The notes: generated by a model not told the origin, from the sequence alone. Shown: positions 13,135-25,171, counted from the first letter of the stretch. The stretch: 64,000 bases of DNA from Taenia hydatigena (GCA_036345935.2 JADWOT020000001.1:15988828-16052827); one strand, 5' to 3'. Translations and numbers: made by a program.

Positions 13135-13866
13135 TCATCGAATTGCTTTGCCGCCTGCTACACGAAATACGCCAGTTTTGAGGTAGCCTGAAGAAAGGGC
13201 GAAAGCAGATACCGGATAGGGGACCGACATTTTCCACATCGTGTTAGTCAACACAAATGTCTGCCTTTGCGTAAGGATATCCCCTAGCGCGTTTAGGTGT
13301 TCACACTCCCGACGTTCGAAACCCAGACAATCAAGATATAAAATGACACAGTCATAATCGCCCAGTTGCATCCTTTGCCCCACTGCTTCAACTCCTTCCC
13401 ACCACTCACACGTGTCCAGCAGAGTAACATCTGCTGTCCCCAAAAACCGATCCCACTGGTCCCAAAAGTAAGGAATATCCGACGACACATCCAAGCAGAG
13501 GCGAATGGAAGGAACAGAATGTAACAATGACAAATCGCATTTGTATCGTGTGATTTTGAATGGTGGCAGTCTTGTGCAATGGCACGGCGTGGTGATCACA
13601 CAGCTTATGGGACCTCGTATATAAGCAGGGGGCACAAATCACGGGAGCCGACGAAAGAACCTTTCTTCTTGGTCGTAATGCGCTGTTGCATTAGCCAAGA
13701 TACTGCGGTGGATTCGATTTCCTTGAGCGAAAAGCATCAGGCAGAGGTACTCATCCACCCATCTCATGTAATTCAGGCTACATTTGTTATTAATCTCATT
13801 AAATCGTCCGTGCATTAGCTGACCCCTCCTAAGAAAAGTGCTTTTACTGATAAACTTCAGTGCCAT
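13135..13866 (-). pseudogene. Unrecognised B-family protein, copy 1 (broken)
   Basis: A minus-strand frame of about 244 codons is interrupted once by TGA at 13639-13641. It aligns through its length with copy 2 at 52684-53430, which is intact at that point but has its own TGA elsewhere. Shared features in order: WVDxxxCxMLF, EERFFRRLP, a cysteine-bearing RGPISCVITTPC, RYKCDLSLLHS, LLDTCEWWEGVEAVGQRM, DYDxVIxYLD, FERRECEHLNALGDILTQ and QTFVLTN.MWKMS. After that, copy 1 has lost about 42 bp near 13213, and its last 28 codons are read in a shifted frame. The conserved Trp/Cys/Glu-rich core looks like a soluble domain, but I do not recognise the family. The start is uncertain; a shared TGTAG acceptor-like site precedes the first conserved residues. 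Confidence 0.55.
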
Positions 13867-14859
13867 TCGCAGAGAAAATGGCTATCAAAAGGATATAGCA
13901 GAGCCTTGCAACGGACGCAGATTTAATGAGACCTACCTGAGACATTATTACGCAAAATCTGAAAACAACTGCTTGAATGAAGCCTCGTTTAGATGACAAG
14001 GGATCACTATCCATGTATGATCACTTCTTTTATCCAGCCAATCGGCTAAGCCCATCGACCAGCCGAGATTCTCAAGTGCTGCTTCAAAGCGTTTGGAAGG
14101 ACGTGCAGAGGTCCTGGCAGCACCACATCAGCAAATAATTGTAACGGTCCCATTACGTTGCATAATTTTGTTTTGTTTATGTGACACCACAAATGATAAG
14201 CCTATCGGAGTTCGGAATGCTGAGACTGAAGCACGATTAAATTGAAACAGAGCAGCATCCTGTAACATGCGATTCAAAGGATCGGGGTGAAGAAGGCGTT
14301 ATTGATGCAGTATAGAAGGCGTAGGATGGCTGAAATCATAAACAGATATTCATACTTCTGAGATGGAGACTAAACTGATGCGGAGTGTAAAGTGTGTTTG
14401 CCTTTACATTGCTTTGGAAAACAGGTGAGCCGAAACGAACCTTTTCATCACCAAATTAGTTCAAACTAATCTGCAAAGGTCATTTTTTAATTAATCGACT
14501 CTGCGGTAATTTGCACCAATATCCGACGTTGCAGGCGGTTCAACCAGCTGCACACGTACGCAACAGAAACACTGTGACGGGGGCAATGTCACTCACCCTC
14601 GGTGAAATATGCAAGCCATTAACGGATAGTCTTCAGGGTGGACTGAGAGGTATTAGTGGCACATTAGCAATTTTGACAATCGAAGCATACCTTGCAGGCG
14701 AACAAGCGGAATGCCACCGACGATAATCACTTAATGTCAGACTGCTTCGTGGTTATTGTGCAGTAATGGGGATAAGGAATGAACAGGAGTACAGCAATAG
14801 CTAATCGACGCGTTCCTTCTAATTTGTCGTCTCCCAGGATTCACTCCACTACTTCCGTC

Positions 14860-15140
14860 ATCATTTGCTCTGGCTCGTCGACCGCAGAATGAGGGTGGAT
14901 GAAATGTGCAACGAGGCTTGGACCGAAGAAGAGCAAGTTGATAAGGTACTTCATCATCAGCCACGAAGTTGAGCAAATGGAAACACTCTCTGCCATCTGT
15001 TTGCAGCGTTTTAGTTTTCATTTTACTCCTCATTGGATTACGTGATTTCGTAAAATTTTTCTTGTAGAAAATTGTGTAGCAGGTGAGCCGTTTTCCTCTT
15101 CCTCCTCGATCTTCAGAATATCAGACTAGTTTGATAAGGA
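14860..15140 (-). pseudogene. Conserved peptide fragment in block B (minus)
   Basis: One minus-strand frame is shared with copy 2 (about 54290-54480). It carries TCY, NFTKSR, PMRSKMK and FVADDEV/FVADNEV. Most differences between the copies are conservative substitutions rather than frameshifts, which suggests a former exon. It lies on the same strand as the B-family protein, but any splice connection is unproven. Confidence 0.3.
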
Positions 15141-15306
15141 CAAGATGCACCCCAGATCTAAATCTCAGTCATCTCGTTTCGAGCATTCAGCCCAAGATTT
15201 TGGCAGTCAAACAAGAGTGTGGTTGTTACAGTTTTACCCACCCTTTACTCTGCAGATTTGTGCGGATGTCTTTGAACTGTAAGGTCTTGCCAAAGAAATT
15301 ACGTTC

Positions 15307-15525
15307 TTGATTGCTATCAGCCGAATAACGCATGCTATACTGACAAATCTCGTTCTTTTTGATGGAAAACCTGAAGCGACCATTTTAATGATTTGTGTAT
15401 GCATGAGTTTATTTTCAGCCACTTTCACAAGCAGTCTATCTTATCGAGATTGCATTGGTGGAGGGATGGTAGAGGACCTACGATATCATTGTCTACTCTT
15501 TCCACTACGACCCCTTCAGGCGTAG
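15307..15525 (+). pseudogene. Conserved peptide fragment in block B (plus)
   Basis: A plus-strand frame is shared with copy 2 (54712-55026), with LMIC.C, SSL.YRDC, MVEDLRYHC and FPL.P in the same order. A cysteine pair (RCDHCD.RPSK) follows in copy 2's frame and in a shifted frame here. The C-H-C-C spacing might bind a metal, but no family is recognised. Copy 1 ends at a stop at 15525. Confidence 0.3.
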
Positions 15526-16473
15526 GTTCGATCGGTGCGATCACTGTGATTTCAGGCCTTCTAAAGTGCCTTATGTGGTGCAAGCTTGGCATTATCCACT
15601 TGGGTTACTTCCTTGTGTAGCTCTCTTAAAGAACTATTTATACTAATGTCTATGATGCCGTTGGGCACAGAGGAGACCTAACGCCTTCATAATATCATCC
15701 AACTTTTTCCTCTAGGAAAGCTTTCATCCATCCCACTTTCCAGACTAGTTCATACCTTTGGTTGTGTGTTGTCAGTAGTAAGAAGGCAGAAGGAAGCTCT
15801 CGTGCACCAGAACCGTGCAGAGGTTGGTACTCCGCATCCTCTTCCAGCTATATTTAATGCGTTCGCGGTGCAACATCATCCCATTCTGTTGAGACTGATC
15901 TACTAGATTGCAAAGAGTCTGCATCACTATTTGGGACTCTATCCTAACAAATAATGGTCGGCACCGTCGTGGAGCAGCCTAACCTTCCTACCCATCCATT
16001 ATGGCCATTGATAAAAGAGGTTTGCCAAATAATGATCACTCGTTTGACAATCTGTCATACACTTCTGCATAACAAGAATGTTCTTTCATTTAATAGAGGC
16101 AGATTTCACCATTTAGCCAGAAGGCTGGCAGTGTTTGATTGAATTCACTCCGACTGCCATTGTACTACACATTGATGCTGCGCTTGTGGACTTTCCTTTG
16201 GCCACCTTCACCGTTCTGCATTGGCGGATTGGAGTGAGTCCTGCCCCGATCTGCAAATACACATAAAGACTATTCGCCGCAAATTGTGGTTAAATAGCGT
16301 CACCAGTGCAACTCATTACCAACCTCCGCTTTCGTTGGCATCTAGCGCAACGAAGCATTTGTAAAAGCGAAATTTTGCACTGAGCCCAAAACAATGCTCT
16401 TTGAGGGCAATGAAATGAACTGCCTCGAGTGTTATTGATAGTCCCGTTCTGCCAGACATTGTAAACCTCTTGC

Positions 16474-16698
16474 ATGGCAAGCATAACAGTGCTCAGTGAT
16501 CAGAGCACCTCTGTCACAATTACACCCCTTCGCGAGGGGACAGATGACACCCTCTTCGTAAAGACGTCCTCTTTGTTTGCTATCCGCCACCCTCCCAGAG
16601 AGCTTTTAAGAACAGACACAGAATTACACAACCTCTATCTCTCCCTCATTCCTTCTGCTGACACTTCATTTCTCTATGGCCGACCCATGATCAAATGA
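16474..16698 (+). pseudogene. Conserved peptide fragment in block B (plus)
   Basis: A plus-strand frame is shared with copy 2 (about 55860-56030). Shared residues include LFV, SLFA(I/V)R, PRELL, TELH(N/D)L and LSLI.SAD. Copy 2 has a TAG just upstream. The peptide is better conserved than chance would allow given the DNA divergence, but the family is unknown. Confidence 0.3.
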
Positions 16699-17214
16699 AA
16701 CGACTGTATTTGGTAACACCATTCCATCTGGACGGATAAGACTGCACAATAACTCAAAAGAGTTGAGGGCATGTTGGTACAAATTAGACTTCATTAGTCA
16801 GACTCCGCCAGTACCAAATTAACAAACCATTTAACACACTGCCATAACAAATAAAAGTTTTGACAACGACATTAATATTTTGAGCATTTACTTTGTTGAT
16901 CGCGCAAAAAATGGAGATTTAATTATACGTGGAGAACGTGATAAAGCAATGAAGTAGCCGACTGTCGCACTCCTGATAATCATCCAAACCAACACTGCTT
17001 GTGCCATCACTTTTGACCAGATTCTCCTCACATAAAGGGGAATAGAGATACCGAATATGGCAAAAATATTATTTGAAATTGCACAATAAACAGGACTACG
17101 TCGATGGTGCCTGCGAATCGCAAGCAGGGTTGTTCATTACTACTACATGATGCGTGCGTCTGTGAGTGGCTCAAATCCTATTCATTCCTTTAGGAAGAGA
17201 GAGTAGTGGATACT

Positions 17215-17340
17215 CCGAGTGCCTGGGCGCCTCGATCTCCTCGATCCAAGTTATGCCGTTGCTTGCCTCCTTATGGTGGATGCCTTCCCACAGCAGTCGC
17301 AGATGGTATTCGTATCCACCCTACAGTAATAAGAAAGGCC
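17215..17340 (+). pseudogene. Conserved peptide fragment in block B (plus)
   Basis: A plus-strand frame with LDLLDPSYAVA and VDAFP corresponds to LDLLDPVYAVA and VDTFP in copy 2 (56675-56866). It is short and bounded by no clear splice site. Confidence 0.25.
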
Positions 17341-17709
17341 AATGAGTCATCATGGCTAGAAGTGGCAAAGGAGCCCAAATAGGCTGTTTCCTGCTCACAC
17401 TTCCTCACAAAGGCCGACCAGGAACTAAGGTGGTCCGAAACTTACGACGCCATCCCGATATGCCCTACATGATGAGAAGAGACTGCGTCACTTTGTACAG
17501 TCCATGTCTACAGAGGGTCCCGTAAAGCACCTTTTGTTTCGTTTTATCAAAATCCCAACGAGTGCCTCACACAGCATGCAAATACGACCTCCAAAAAGAT
17601 TGAATGGACTGATCTGAACAACAGCATACACGCTTCATGCAGGTGTAGTGGCAAATGAAGAGAGGATCAGGTAACGTTCGCATTAATTAAATGTGGGTTC
17701 GCAAAACGG

Positions 17710-17985
17710 CTAGACATTCAAAGATCGCAAAATACGCGATCGCATGTAGGTAAAAAATAAAAAAGTCAAATTCCTGCTTTTGTATACATCCTCCGCGAAA
17801 CAGTGCGGCACATTATCCAAAAGGGCAAATATGTATACAAAAGCAGGAAGTTGACTTTCAGGTAGACCGAAATCAATGTTTCGTGTCACCGTAACGTCTT
17901 CACTCGCTCCAAACTCCAGCGCTGATACTACCAGTTTCACCAAAAATGAGGCAAAGACGCAAGTTTCTTTTTAGATTTTAGCTGT
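17710..17985 (-). pseudogene. Possible FN3 module fragment
   Basis: A minus-strand frame reads FLVKLVVSALEFGASEDVTV followed by TRNIDFGLPES. This matches the F and G strands of an FN3 domain (hydrophobic alternation, then a TVTRNI-type last strand). No tryptophan-bearing B strand was found upstream. The frame continues into the inverted repeat at 17762-17858. It is weak alone, but similar to the FN3 pieces at 24.5-30.4 kb. Confidence 0.25.
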
Positions 17986-20228
17986 TTGTATGAAGGAGAA
18001 GAGTGTTGTTGTTGTGCATACATTAAGAGGTGAAAACGCGACTACGACTGCGTGGCTATTTAGGTCAAGTATTACGCACTGTAGACCTAATTTGAACACT
18101 CAAAAGTCTCCAATTTAGCAGTGTTCACTCGGTCGCAACCGGTGAGGCTTTGGGTCATTGTGCTGATCACATTCTTCAAAATTGAGACAATTCGCCCACT
18201 CACCACTGACGTTTTCGCGTTCCCGTAAATTCCTGCAAACCTCTCGGTAGACCTTTCTTAAACTCATTGACAGGCCTTCATTGAAATGTTTTTGTATTTT
18301 GATATAGAAGGAAAGCAAGTCATTTCAGGTGTGAAAGAATATATTTCACAGGGAAATAAATTCGGCAGTGGTATAGACCTGACTGTAGTTACTTGACGCC
18401 AAGCAAATGCACTTTGAGAAATTAACTTTGTTCATTATGAAGCCTGCGCCTTTCCTCATGATGATTGTCCTATCATAATGGCACTCGTATTATCCCTTAC
18501 ACATCGGTGCTGCGATTAACTTCCCATCCCTTCTCCACGTGTGCAGCAACACTGCTTCCAATCTCGCGTGATTGATAATGTCACTAGGGGTAGTAAGAGT
18601 CCTCCACCGACCCATTTTATCTATTCGCGTAGATCCATCAGCACTGTAAGCATTAACTGCCAGACGATTTGATGTTACCTACTTCGTCTGTTCCATTTAT
18701 TGGTTACTTTGTTCGCCAGGACATGCAGAGAATGCTCTACCGCGTCCAGAAGCGGGTTAAAACAGCGGCTGGACGATTACGTGCAAAATAGACGGACATC
18801 CTCTGCCCCTCACTGTCATGCCTCCAGCGTATAGCACGTCTGACCCTCGCAGCGAAAGTACGTACAGCTGTGAGGCGTTACGACGTCGGGTCAGGCGTCC
18901 TAATGGCATGATACGAAGCTCCAAATTTTGTCAGCGGCATTAGTTATTCTTAGCAAACATTAAGCATTCCCAAGGGTGCTTTCAATTTTCTTAGCCGACA
19001 CATTTGGGCATCACTGAGATACGCAAGAATCTGGAGGCAAATTTCGAGTAGGAAGATGGGGTGCATTTTATGATGCGATAGTTGGAATTGTTGATACAAT
19101 GCTCTCAAAAGTTTGTATTCTTGCAAGTTTTACTTTGACGATGAGCTGTAGCTGAGCGTAACCCACCGCCTGTGGACATGCGACTCGACAAACTTCACAA
19201 TCGCATACAACCCAACCACATTTATAAATGCTACATTTCGCCGAAGACGTTAGCACAAGAGGTAGTGTAAGTGGAGGTACACGTTGAGGCAGGTGACAGG
19301 CATGAGCACTTTGATGGGGAATTGTTTTAAGTTTCGCATGATTGCAGGCCCTCTTCTGATGTTTCGTCATCTATATGGAAGGTCCTGCACAATTTTAGGA
19401 TCTTGAAGCCACAAAGTCATGAAACGCATCAACAATTGTAACTTGTTTTACAAATTTCTGCAACTTGAATTACTCGTGTGTGTGCTTGAGCGCATGCACG
19501 GGATATGACGTGTGGACGACCTTAATAGCCGGGTTGTGAAGAGCGCTGGGCACTGCGCGAATTTCCGGAAGCTTTAGCCTGGTAGAGGGATGCTGTCTTC
19601 CTCTGTGTGGTCTGAGTATACTGACAATCTCTGAAAAGGCAGGAACACTTAAGCACTTCAAATAAATACCTCCGACTAAAATAGAAGTGAGGCGATCGAA
19701 ATAGTGCTCTGACAGTCTCTACTTCTCCACCCAGTTGGCAAGTAAGCAGATGCCATATGCCACTGCAAATCGAGCAAACACAAAAGGAGAAACACACCTT
19801 AGCGAAATAATTTTGCCCAGTTCATCTCTACTGATAATTCAGGTGTGACGCTGCTCCATTTATGCGAGTAGATTAAGTGGATGGATAATGATACAAAAAG
19901 GACTGTGGAGTCACAAGAAGCCAAGTTCGTTGGTACAATACAAGCAGAAGATTAAATGGAGTGGGTTGTTTTGTTCATTGCCCTCCGCATTCCTCTTCAT
20001 TGCAGCTATTTCCTTCCTCTTTTTCATTAATTATTTACAAGAATGTCATATTCACATTTTTGATTGCAGCCAAATGCATCGGTTCCACTCTCGCCATTTA
20101 ACAGCCTTATTGTGTGACACCTTATCTATTAATTCAACCTTCGCTCGATGGTATCAAGAATGCAAACCCACTTTGGTAGTTAGACTTGTGATCACTTCAG
20201 CATGTCTAGCTCGTGCACACATTTGTAT
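17717..20228. other. Mostly no recognisable gene
   Basis: Apart from the FN3-like fragment and the inverted repeat listed separately, only weak frames are present. A minus-strand frame ending in ENVSG before a consensus GTGAGT donor near 18199 could be an exon end, but nothing identifies it. Confidence 0.4.
17762..17858. repeat. 28-bp near-perfect inverted repeat (hairpin)
   Basis: Positions 17762-17789 and 17831-17858 are reverse complements with one mismatch over 28 bases, separated by a 41-base loop. The arm core is TCCTGCTTTTGTATACAT. A transcript would fold into a long hairpin. Such a perfect stem in otherwise diverged sequence implies recent origin or selection. Confidence 0.9.
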
Positions 20229-20882
20229 TTAGCTATTTAAACTGGCGCATCCTCGCACGCATCACAGAAAATGGATCCCTGGCAATGTTACAGAAACATA
20301 TTACGATTATCAAATAAATGGCGGCAGTCTTGTGGAAGTTCAGAAGTTCAGGTTGTTTGCATCTGGCAATCGGATGTGCATATAATCAGTTGTGGATTAT
20401 CGCCACCGATTTGGTGTGCAATGGGATATTCCTCATCACAAGACCCTAAAGATGACTACTTATTGAGGTGCATTAGCTGAATACAGACTAAACCTGCATG
20501 ACAACTGTAGTCTCAAAGCAATCAACAAAGGTGCGCTCCTTCCATTCATCGGCTATGATAACTAACAGGAAGTATCCTGCATGATGACGCAAAGTGATTG
20601 CTGCGTAGACGCGCACAGGTTGAGTGCATCCATTTCTAGACCTCTGAGGCACAACAGAGATTATCCTACAACTTATTTGCTCCTATGTAATTTCCAACGT
20701 GTGTGTGCCACTTGTGAGCCTATACAAAAACTAGACTGGATTAAGAAAAGATGCATAAAATTTCTACACCGTTACCTTGTCTTTGGTTTCACTGCGCACA
20801 CACATGACTGGCAAATGCTTCACCTCCATAACCTATCTTTCCTCTTGAAGCAATCACATCTACTCGGAAAGGAAAATCGCTT
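20229..20882 (+). repeat. Dispersed repeat A, copy 2
   Basis: Same orientation as 1240-1877. It lacks about 35 bp found there and has an extra stretch of about 45 bp around 20445-20490. Confidence 0.7.
20299..20565 (+). pseudogene. Unrecognised repeat-A peptide, copy 2 (two stops)
   Basis: The counterpart of 1308-1559, in one continuous frame and ending at the homologous stop (20563-20565) after PFIGYDN. Two in-frame stops interrupt it: a TAA right after the shared MCI, and a TGA inside the copy-specific insertion. The family is unrecognised. Confidence 0.35.
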
Positions 20883-23800
20883 TCCATTGGTACAAATACA
20901 TCAGGTGAGTTGTTACAAACCGTGAAGTAATGGTCACATGCATCGACTTCTCAATCCTGTGAGTAATGTGTAATTAAAAGGTAGGAATTTTGATACACAC
21001 GAGCTTATCTCAACCACAGTACACGTATATGTGGGAGTAAGCTAATGAGCAACTGATTAAGCTGTAGTGCTTTCACACAGGACTAAACTAGGTTGCCGCT
21101 TTTTAAAATATTAAGCAATCCGCCTAGCTGGCAAATACTCACGAGAAGAAAGGTTGGCGATTTCGGTTATGGTAATCTGTCTGGAGAAGGCATTTCTAAG
21201 GCTGTCAAACAAGCTCACCAGAGGAATTACAACATCTCAACCCTTATGACTTAAGTGCATGCATCTGTACGTCAGCACCAACTTCTGAACCTGTGTATGC
21301 CTAAATATGTCTCTATCACTTGGTCCACCGGCACGCACAGCCACCACTGACCGTTTCTAGTATGGCCTAGAGTGACCATTAGCGAACTTTAAGTGAAGCT
21401 TACAGGGATGAGGTAACCTACAGTATGTTTGAAAAGGTCACGACGGAAGTAATAAATTGCATGATAATATTGGGCACATCAATTGACCAACTCACTTGTA
21501 AACTAGACTATATTAGTTCAAATCACCCCAAAAGGGCAAAGCCATTTGAGGACTAAGGAGCTTGAAGAGCTATATATTTAAAGCTACTCATGTCGATAGG
21601 AATTGCTCATAACACCACGCCAACTCGTAGTTAAACAAAGGTGATTAAATAATAGCTAGACAGATCTTTTACCTGGAATATTGCATTCGTGGAAAATATA
21701 AGTTTTGATCTGTAATAGTCTGGCAGGTAAAGTATTTGGCTATTTCCAGGATGTACGAGGCGACACACCTAAAGACAACTACCATTGGAATCAAACTGGG
21801 CTGCGTTGGTTTAAAGCCGTCGAAGTAGATTTACAAGTAGTAGTGGCTGTAGGAGTTGATCTGAGTTGATCTGCTGTTCGTTGTGATTGCAGAGGTTGGT
21901 GCAGATACCCTATTTGTGACATCTGCCCCTTCACCTTCTGTCCATAATGAGATGGTGCATTTTAATCACCCTAAATGTTTGCAGAAATACCTAACTATAA
22001 ATTCTGCATTAAGGGGCTTCCTAATTACCTTACTTTTTGCATTAATTGAAATTGAATCATGCGAAATTTTGGCTTGACTACCGAAGAAGCCCTGATCAAG
22101 GCTTATTTTCATGCATTTTGCTCAAAATCAGGGTAATGGATTTGCCTCCTTCTAACTGTGCTGCCATTACTATTGCATACCCAAAGTGAGAACTGATGTA
22201 GCACAGACCGTCGCGGAATAAGAATGATGACGCTTTGCCTAGGCTTTACTTGGCTAAAAGCGCAGATGCAACTTGAGAGGCAATGGATGGTTGCCTGTGC
22301 CTTACCACAAAGATTCCGGAGGATGGAGTAGCCAGTATTGTGACTGCGAGATTGATTTGGCAAATTCCTTGACGTTCGCGCCGTATTAGGGTTGATCGCA
22401 GAGGGCTTCACGTGTCGAGAAACACTATTGCCCATACAACATGGCATTAAATGCAGTAGCCATATCAATGACAATCTAATCGGAAGGTTTTGGAAATGTG
22501 AGTAAATGTGAAAGGAGTCTAAGGAAAAGAAGCGATAAAAGCATGTAAAAGGCATTTCAGTGGTCAGCTTTAAGGCTTCTCGCAGCAGCTTAACCACAAA
22601 AGAAGGCAAAATTATTTACACAAAGCCGCGTGTCGCATTCGGACGGCATTCAGATACGCTAGCTCGCATTCTGCCTATGTCGGATACCGTTGAGATGTGC
22701 TAAGGAAAACGCTAGTATTGGTCGTAAAACGAATGCAAGGTTAGCAATTTCTAGAAAAGGCATTCTGCAAAGGCAATACGAGAATGCAAAACTAGTCAAT
22801 TTTTAACGAACTTATCGAAAGCAAATAGGTATTAATTCGTGTTGCATACAGTAAACTGTCATATTAATTCAAGCATTGTGCTACAAGTTTTTAGTTGTAA
22901 TCCAATGTATAACTGATCTTAAAAGCCATAACTTAATCTTCACACCTTTCTACTATTTGTCGACTGAAAGGCACATTTAAAGTGGCATTCGTATAGCATA
23001 GACACGTGCTCTTCGAGCAGCATCCCTAATTGAGGACTTCCTAGGCTTAAATTCTGGTCATCTGATTGCGCCTACTTAGTGAAGAGTCAGTAGCCCGATC
23101 AGAATGCAAGTCGTCATTTTCAGCAGTCGGTTATCTCGTAAATGGCTAAATGCTTTGCGTGTCTTTGGAATGTAGTTAGTCCTGCATAGCTCAGTAGCAT
23201 GAAGGCTTTAAAATTAGGACATTAATCGCTATGGACGGATTCGTGTACCCCATATTAACATTCAAACTGATTGGCGAAACTTTGAGCAACCACTTCAGAG
23301 CCTTGTGTATCCCTGGGTTCTGCGTTAGTTTGGTCATGATGAGCTGCATCAGTTTGGTAGATTTTCACAAAAAAATAAAGCGACAGGAAAAATTGCATAC
23401 GACAATTAACATCTGCTCTGTAGTGAAAGTAGTTGGATACAATTCCGGCAACACCATTTGAGGCAGAGACAAGTTAATTAGTCATGCAACGGTGAACGAA
23501 GCAGTCCAAATCTGGGGATTTCGTAATCTCCTACCTCCAGCGAATGCTGTTAAGCACCAAACTGTATTGCCTCATAACATCATGCCAATATTATTCATTG
23601 AAAGGTAATACCAGAGAAAATAGGGCATAGCGAACAATTTGGTGGCTCGTGTTTTTGTTCATTCAAGCAGACGCTTCCTTTTCTTAAAAGGAGAAAGTGT
23701 TGACTTCGTTAGCACAATGTGCGGATACGATTAACATGTTTTGGCTGCTGACAATTCCCTCTTCTATTTAAGTACTTTGTACAAATTACAATTTTGCATG

Positions 23801-24542
23801 AGCAGTTTATGTGCATAGAGAACGGTGAAATCGCATTCAGCCTTGAATTTGCTTCTACTGTGCTAGCACTAATCGACAAGATAAAACGAACGGTTTTTAG
23901 CTCATTTCACACATCACTCACATTTAAGCTGAACAGAGAGTTATTCACTTTCCTTTGGTGATGGCGGAAGGAGTGAAGCTGAAAACAAAACACAAGAATG
24001 GTTCACACAATATGCTTTCATAACAATCCATTCATCACACATTCAAAAAATATTTACATTTCTACGAAAACAATCAAGAGCCAAAACAGACACAACATTT
24101 GGGCTATTTATGGGTGCGCATTACAATGCTGTTGAAGCATTGAGTTTGAGAGTGAATGGATTAAGGGCGAAACGTAAGAGAACCCACAGAGTTGATGGAG
24201 CAACATTGAAGCGAAAGGAATTGACACGAAGAATCTGGCAAATAAAAGCACCATGTGAGCTTAAGTTAAACGATTCTTATTCAAGGTAAGCTCCTCTACA
24301 AAAGCCAAATGTCAAAAGAATTGCATGTCCTGTGGAGCAGCATTCAATCACCGAAGGTGACAATTCAAGAACTCGTTTCCATCACTGCATTTCCAATCAG
24401 CAGACGGCCCAGCCAGACCGACAATGTCAGCTTTGTACAACCGAACCTCTGTTTGCTAGCATAAACCTTTAAGGACAATCTTTTCATACATGGGGACAGG
24501 AACAAGGGCAGGGTGACTCGTAAGCCAATTCCACAGTGCTGA
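20883..24542. other. No recognisable gene
   Basis: The longest frame is a 166-codon minus-strand frame at 22109-22609. It has no family likeness and no splice support. No kinase or phosphatase motif that could continue the transmembrane gene at 24.5-25.1 kb was seen. Confidence 0.5.
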
Positions 24543-25070
24543 TTAATGGTTAAGGTGATGCCACACACCCTCTAAACTGGTGCGATATCGATTATACCAG
24601 TGGAATGCATACGAATTGGGCATTGAGAATCCCCTACAATGTGCCGCTGTGACCTGAGAACAGCCCGTTTCGGCCAAGTGGCTTACCTCGTCAACCAACG
24701 ATTTAACTACAGGACATAAGGTTTGGTGGGCTCTAATGACCAGAAGCATTGCAGCATTCAATCGGGAAGAGGACGCTGCATGAGGGCTAAAACAACACGA
24801 TGAACACAAAGTGGTAATTTGGGGATTAGGACAAGAACCACTTTCAGCAAAACTAGTTAAAATGACGACCTCACACAACAATAAATAAATAAGGCTGGTC
24901 AAGAGAAATAGGAACTCACCGTTCATTATCGAATGCAGGTGAATTCTTGCAACACAAATGTGTGAAGAGTAGAAATCGCTTGCGGAAGATGAAAAGTAGG
25001 ACTATGAGGAGTATGACGATCAGAGGAATGAATATTCCCAGCAGGATTTTTAGCAGTCGATTATCTGTGA
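24543..25070 (-). CDS. Transmembrane exon and cytoplasmic tail of FN3 surface protein
   Basis: Three minus-strand exons in matching phase. Exon 25070-24920 follows a strong acceptor (TTCCTTGATTCTTCAG) and ends at a GTGAGT donor. It encodes a short juxtamembrane stretch, a roughly 23-residue hydrophobic helix (ILLGIFIPLIVILLIVLLF) and a basic stop-transfer FRKR, as in a type I single-pass protein. It starts in phase 1 and ends in phase 2. Exon 24786-24687 follows TGTTTTAG, completes the split arginine codon and ends at GTAAGC in phase 0. Exon 24653-24543 follows TGTTCTCAG, continues in phase 0 and ends at TAA. The intervening introns are 133 and 33 nt. The tail is about 85 residues with no kinase or phosphatase domain. 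FN3-like modules lie upstream on the same strand, so this is probably the C-terminal end of an FN3 membrane protein. The exact family is unknown. Confidence 0.6.
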
Positions 25071-25171
25071 CTGAAGAATCAAGGAAATCTGTGTGCGTGT
25101 GAACTAGAATTTGTAAGCGAAGATCAAGATTAGGGAAGAAAAGCTGTACAAAGTGTACACGTGGTCAAAGT

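Larger units (their letters stand above)
12603..17716 (+). repeat. Long duplicated block B, copy 1
   Basis: About 5.1 kb that recurs in the same orientation at 52224-57262. It is collinear for most of its length, with divergence clearly above allelic level and many small indels. About 310 bp at 14478-14786 has no counterpart in copy 2. A 205-bp stretch in copy 2 is missing here (junction near 17100), and a 42-bp stretch is missing near 13213. Conserved peptide frames occur on both strands inside. No terminal repeats were found. It is either a segmental duplication or an old, large mobile element. Confidence 0.85.

Noticed and set aside
14737..15033. 98-codon minus-strand frame as an independent gene
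   Set aside because: Only its first part is conserved in copy 2 of block B, and copy 2 stops early. It is better treated as part of the conserved fragment.
22109..22609. 166-codon minus-strand open frame
   Set aside because: The longest frame in its region, but it has no recognisable motif, no splice support and no conserved copy. It is within what chance can give in 64 kb.
17585..24542. Kinase or phosphatase domain downstream of the transmembrane exon
   Set aside because: I looked for catalytic motifs on the minus strand and saw none. The short tail ends at a stop at 24543.
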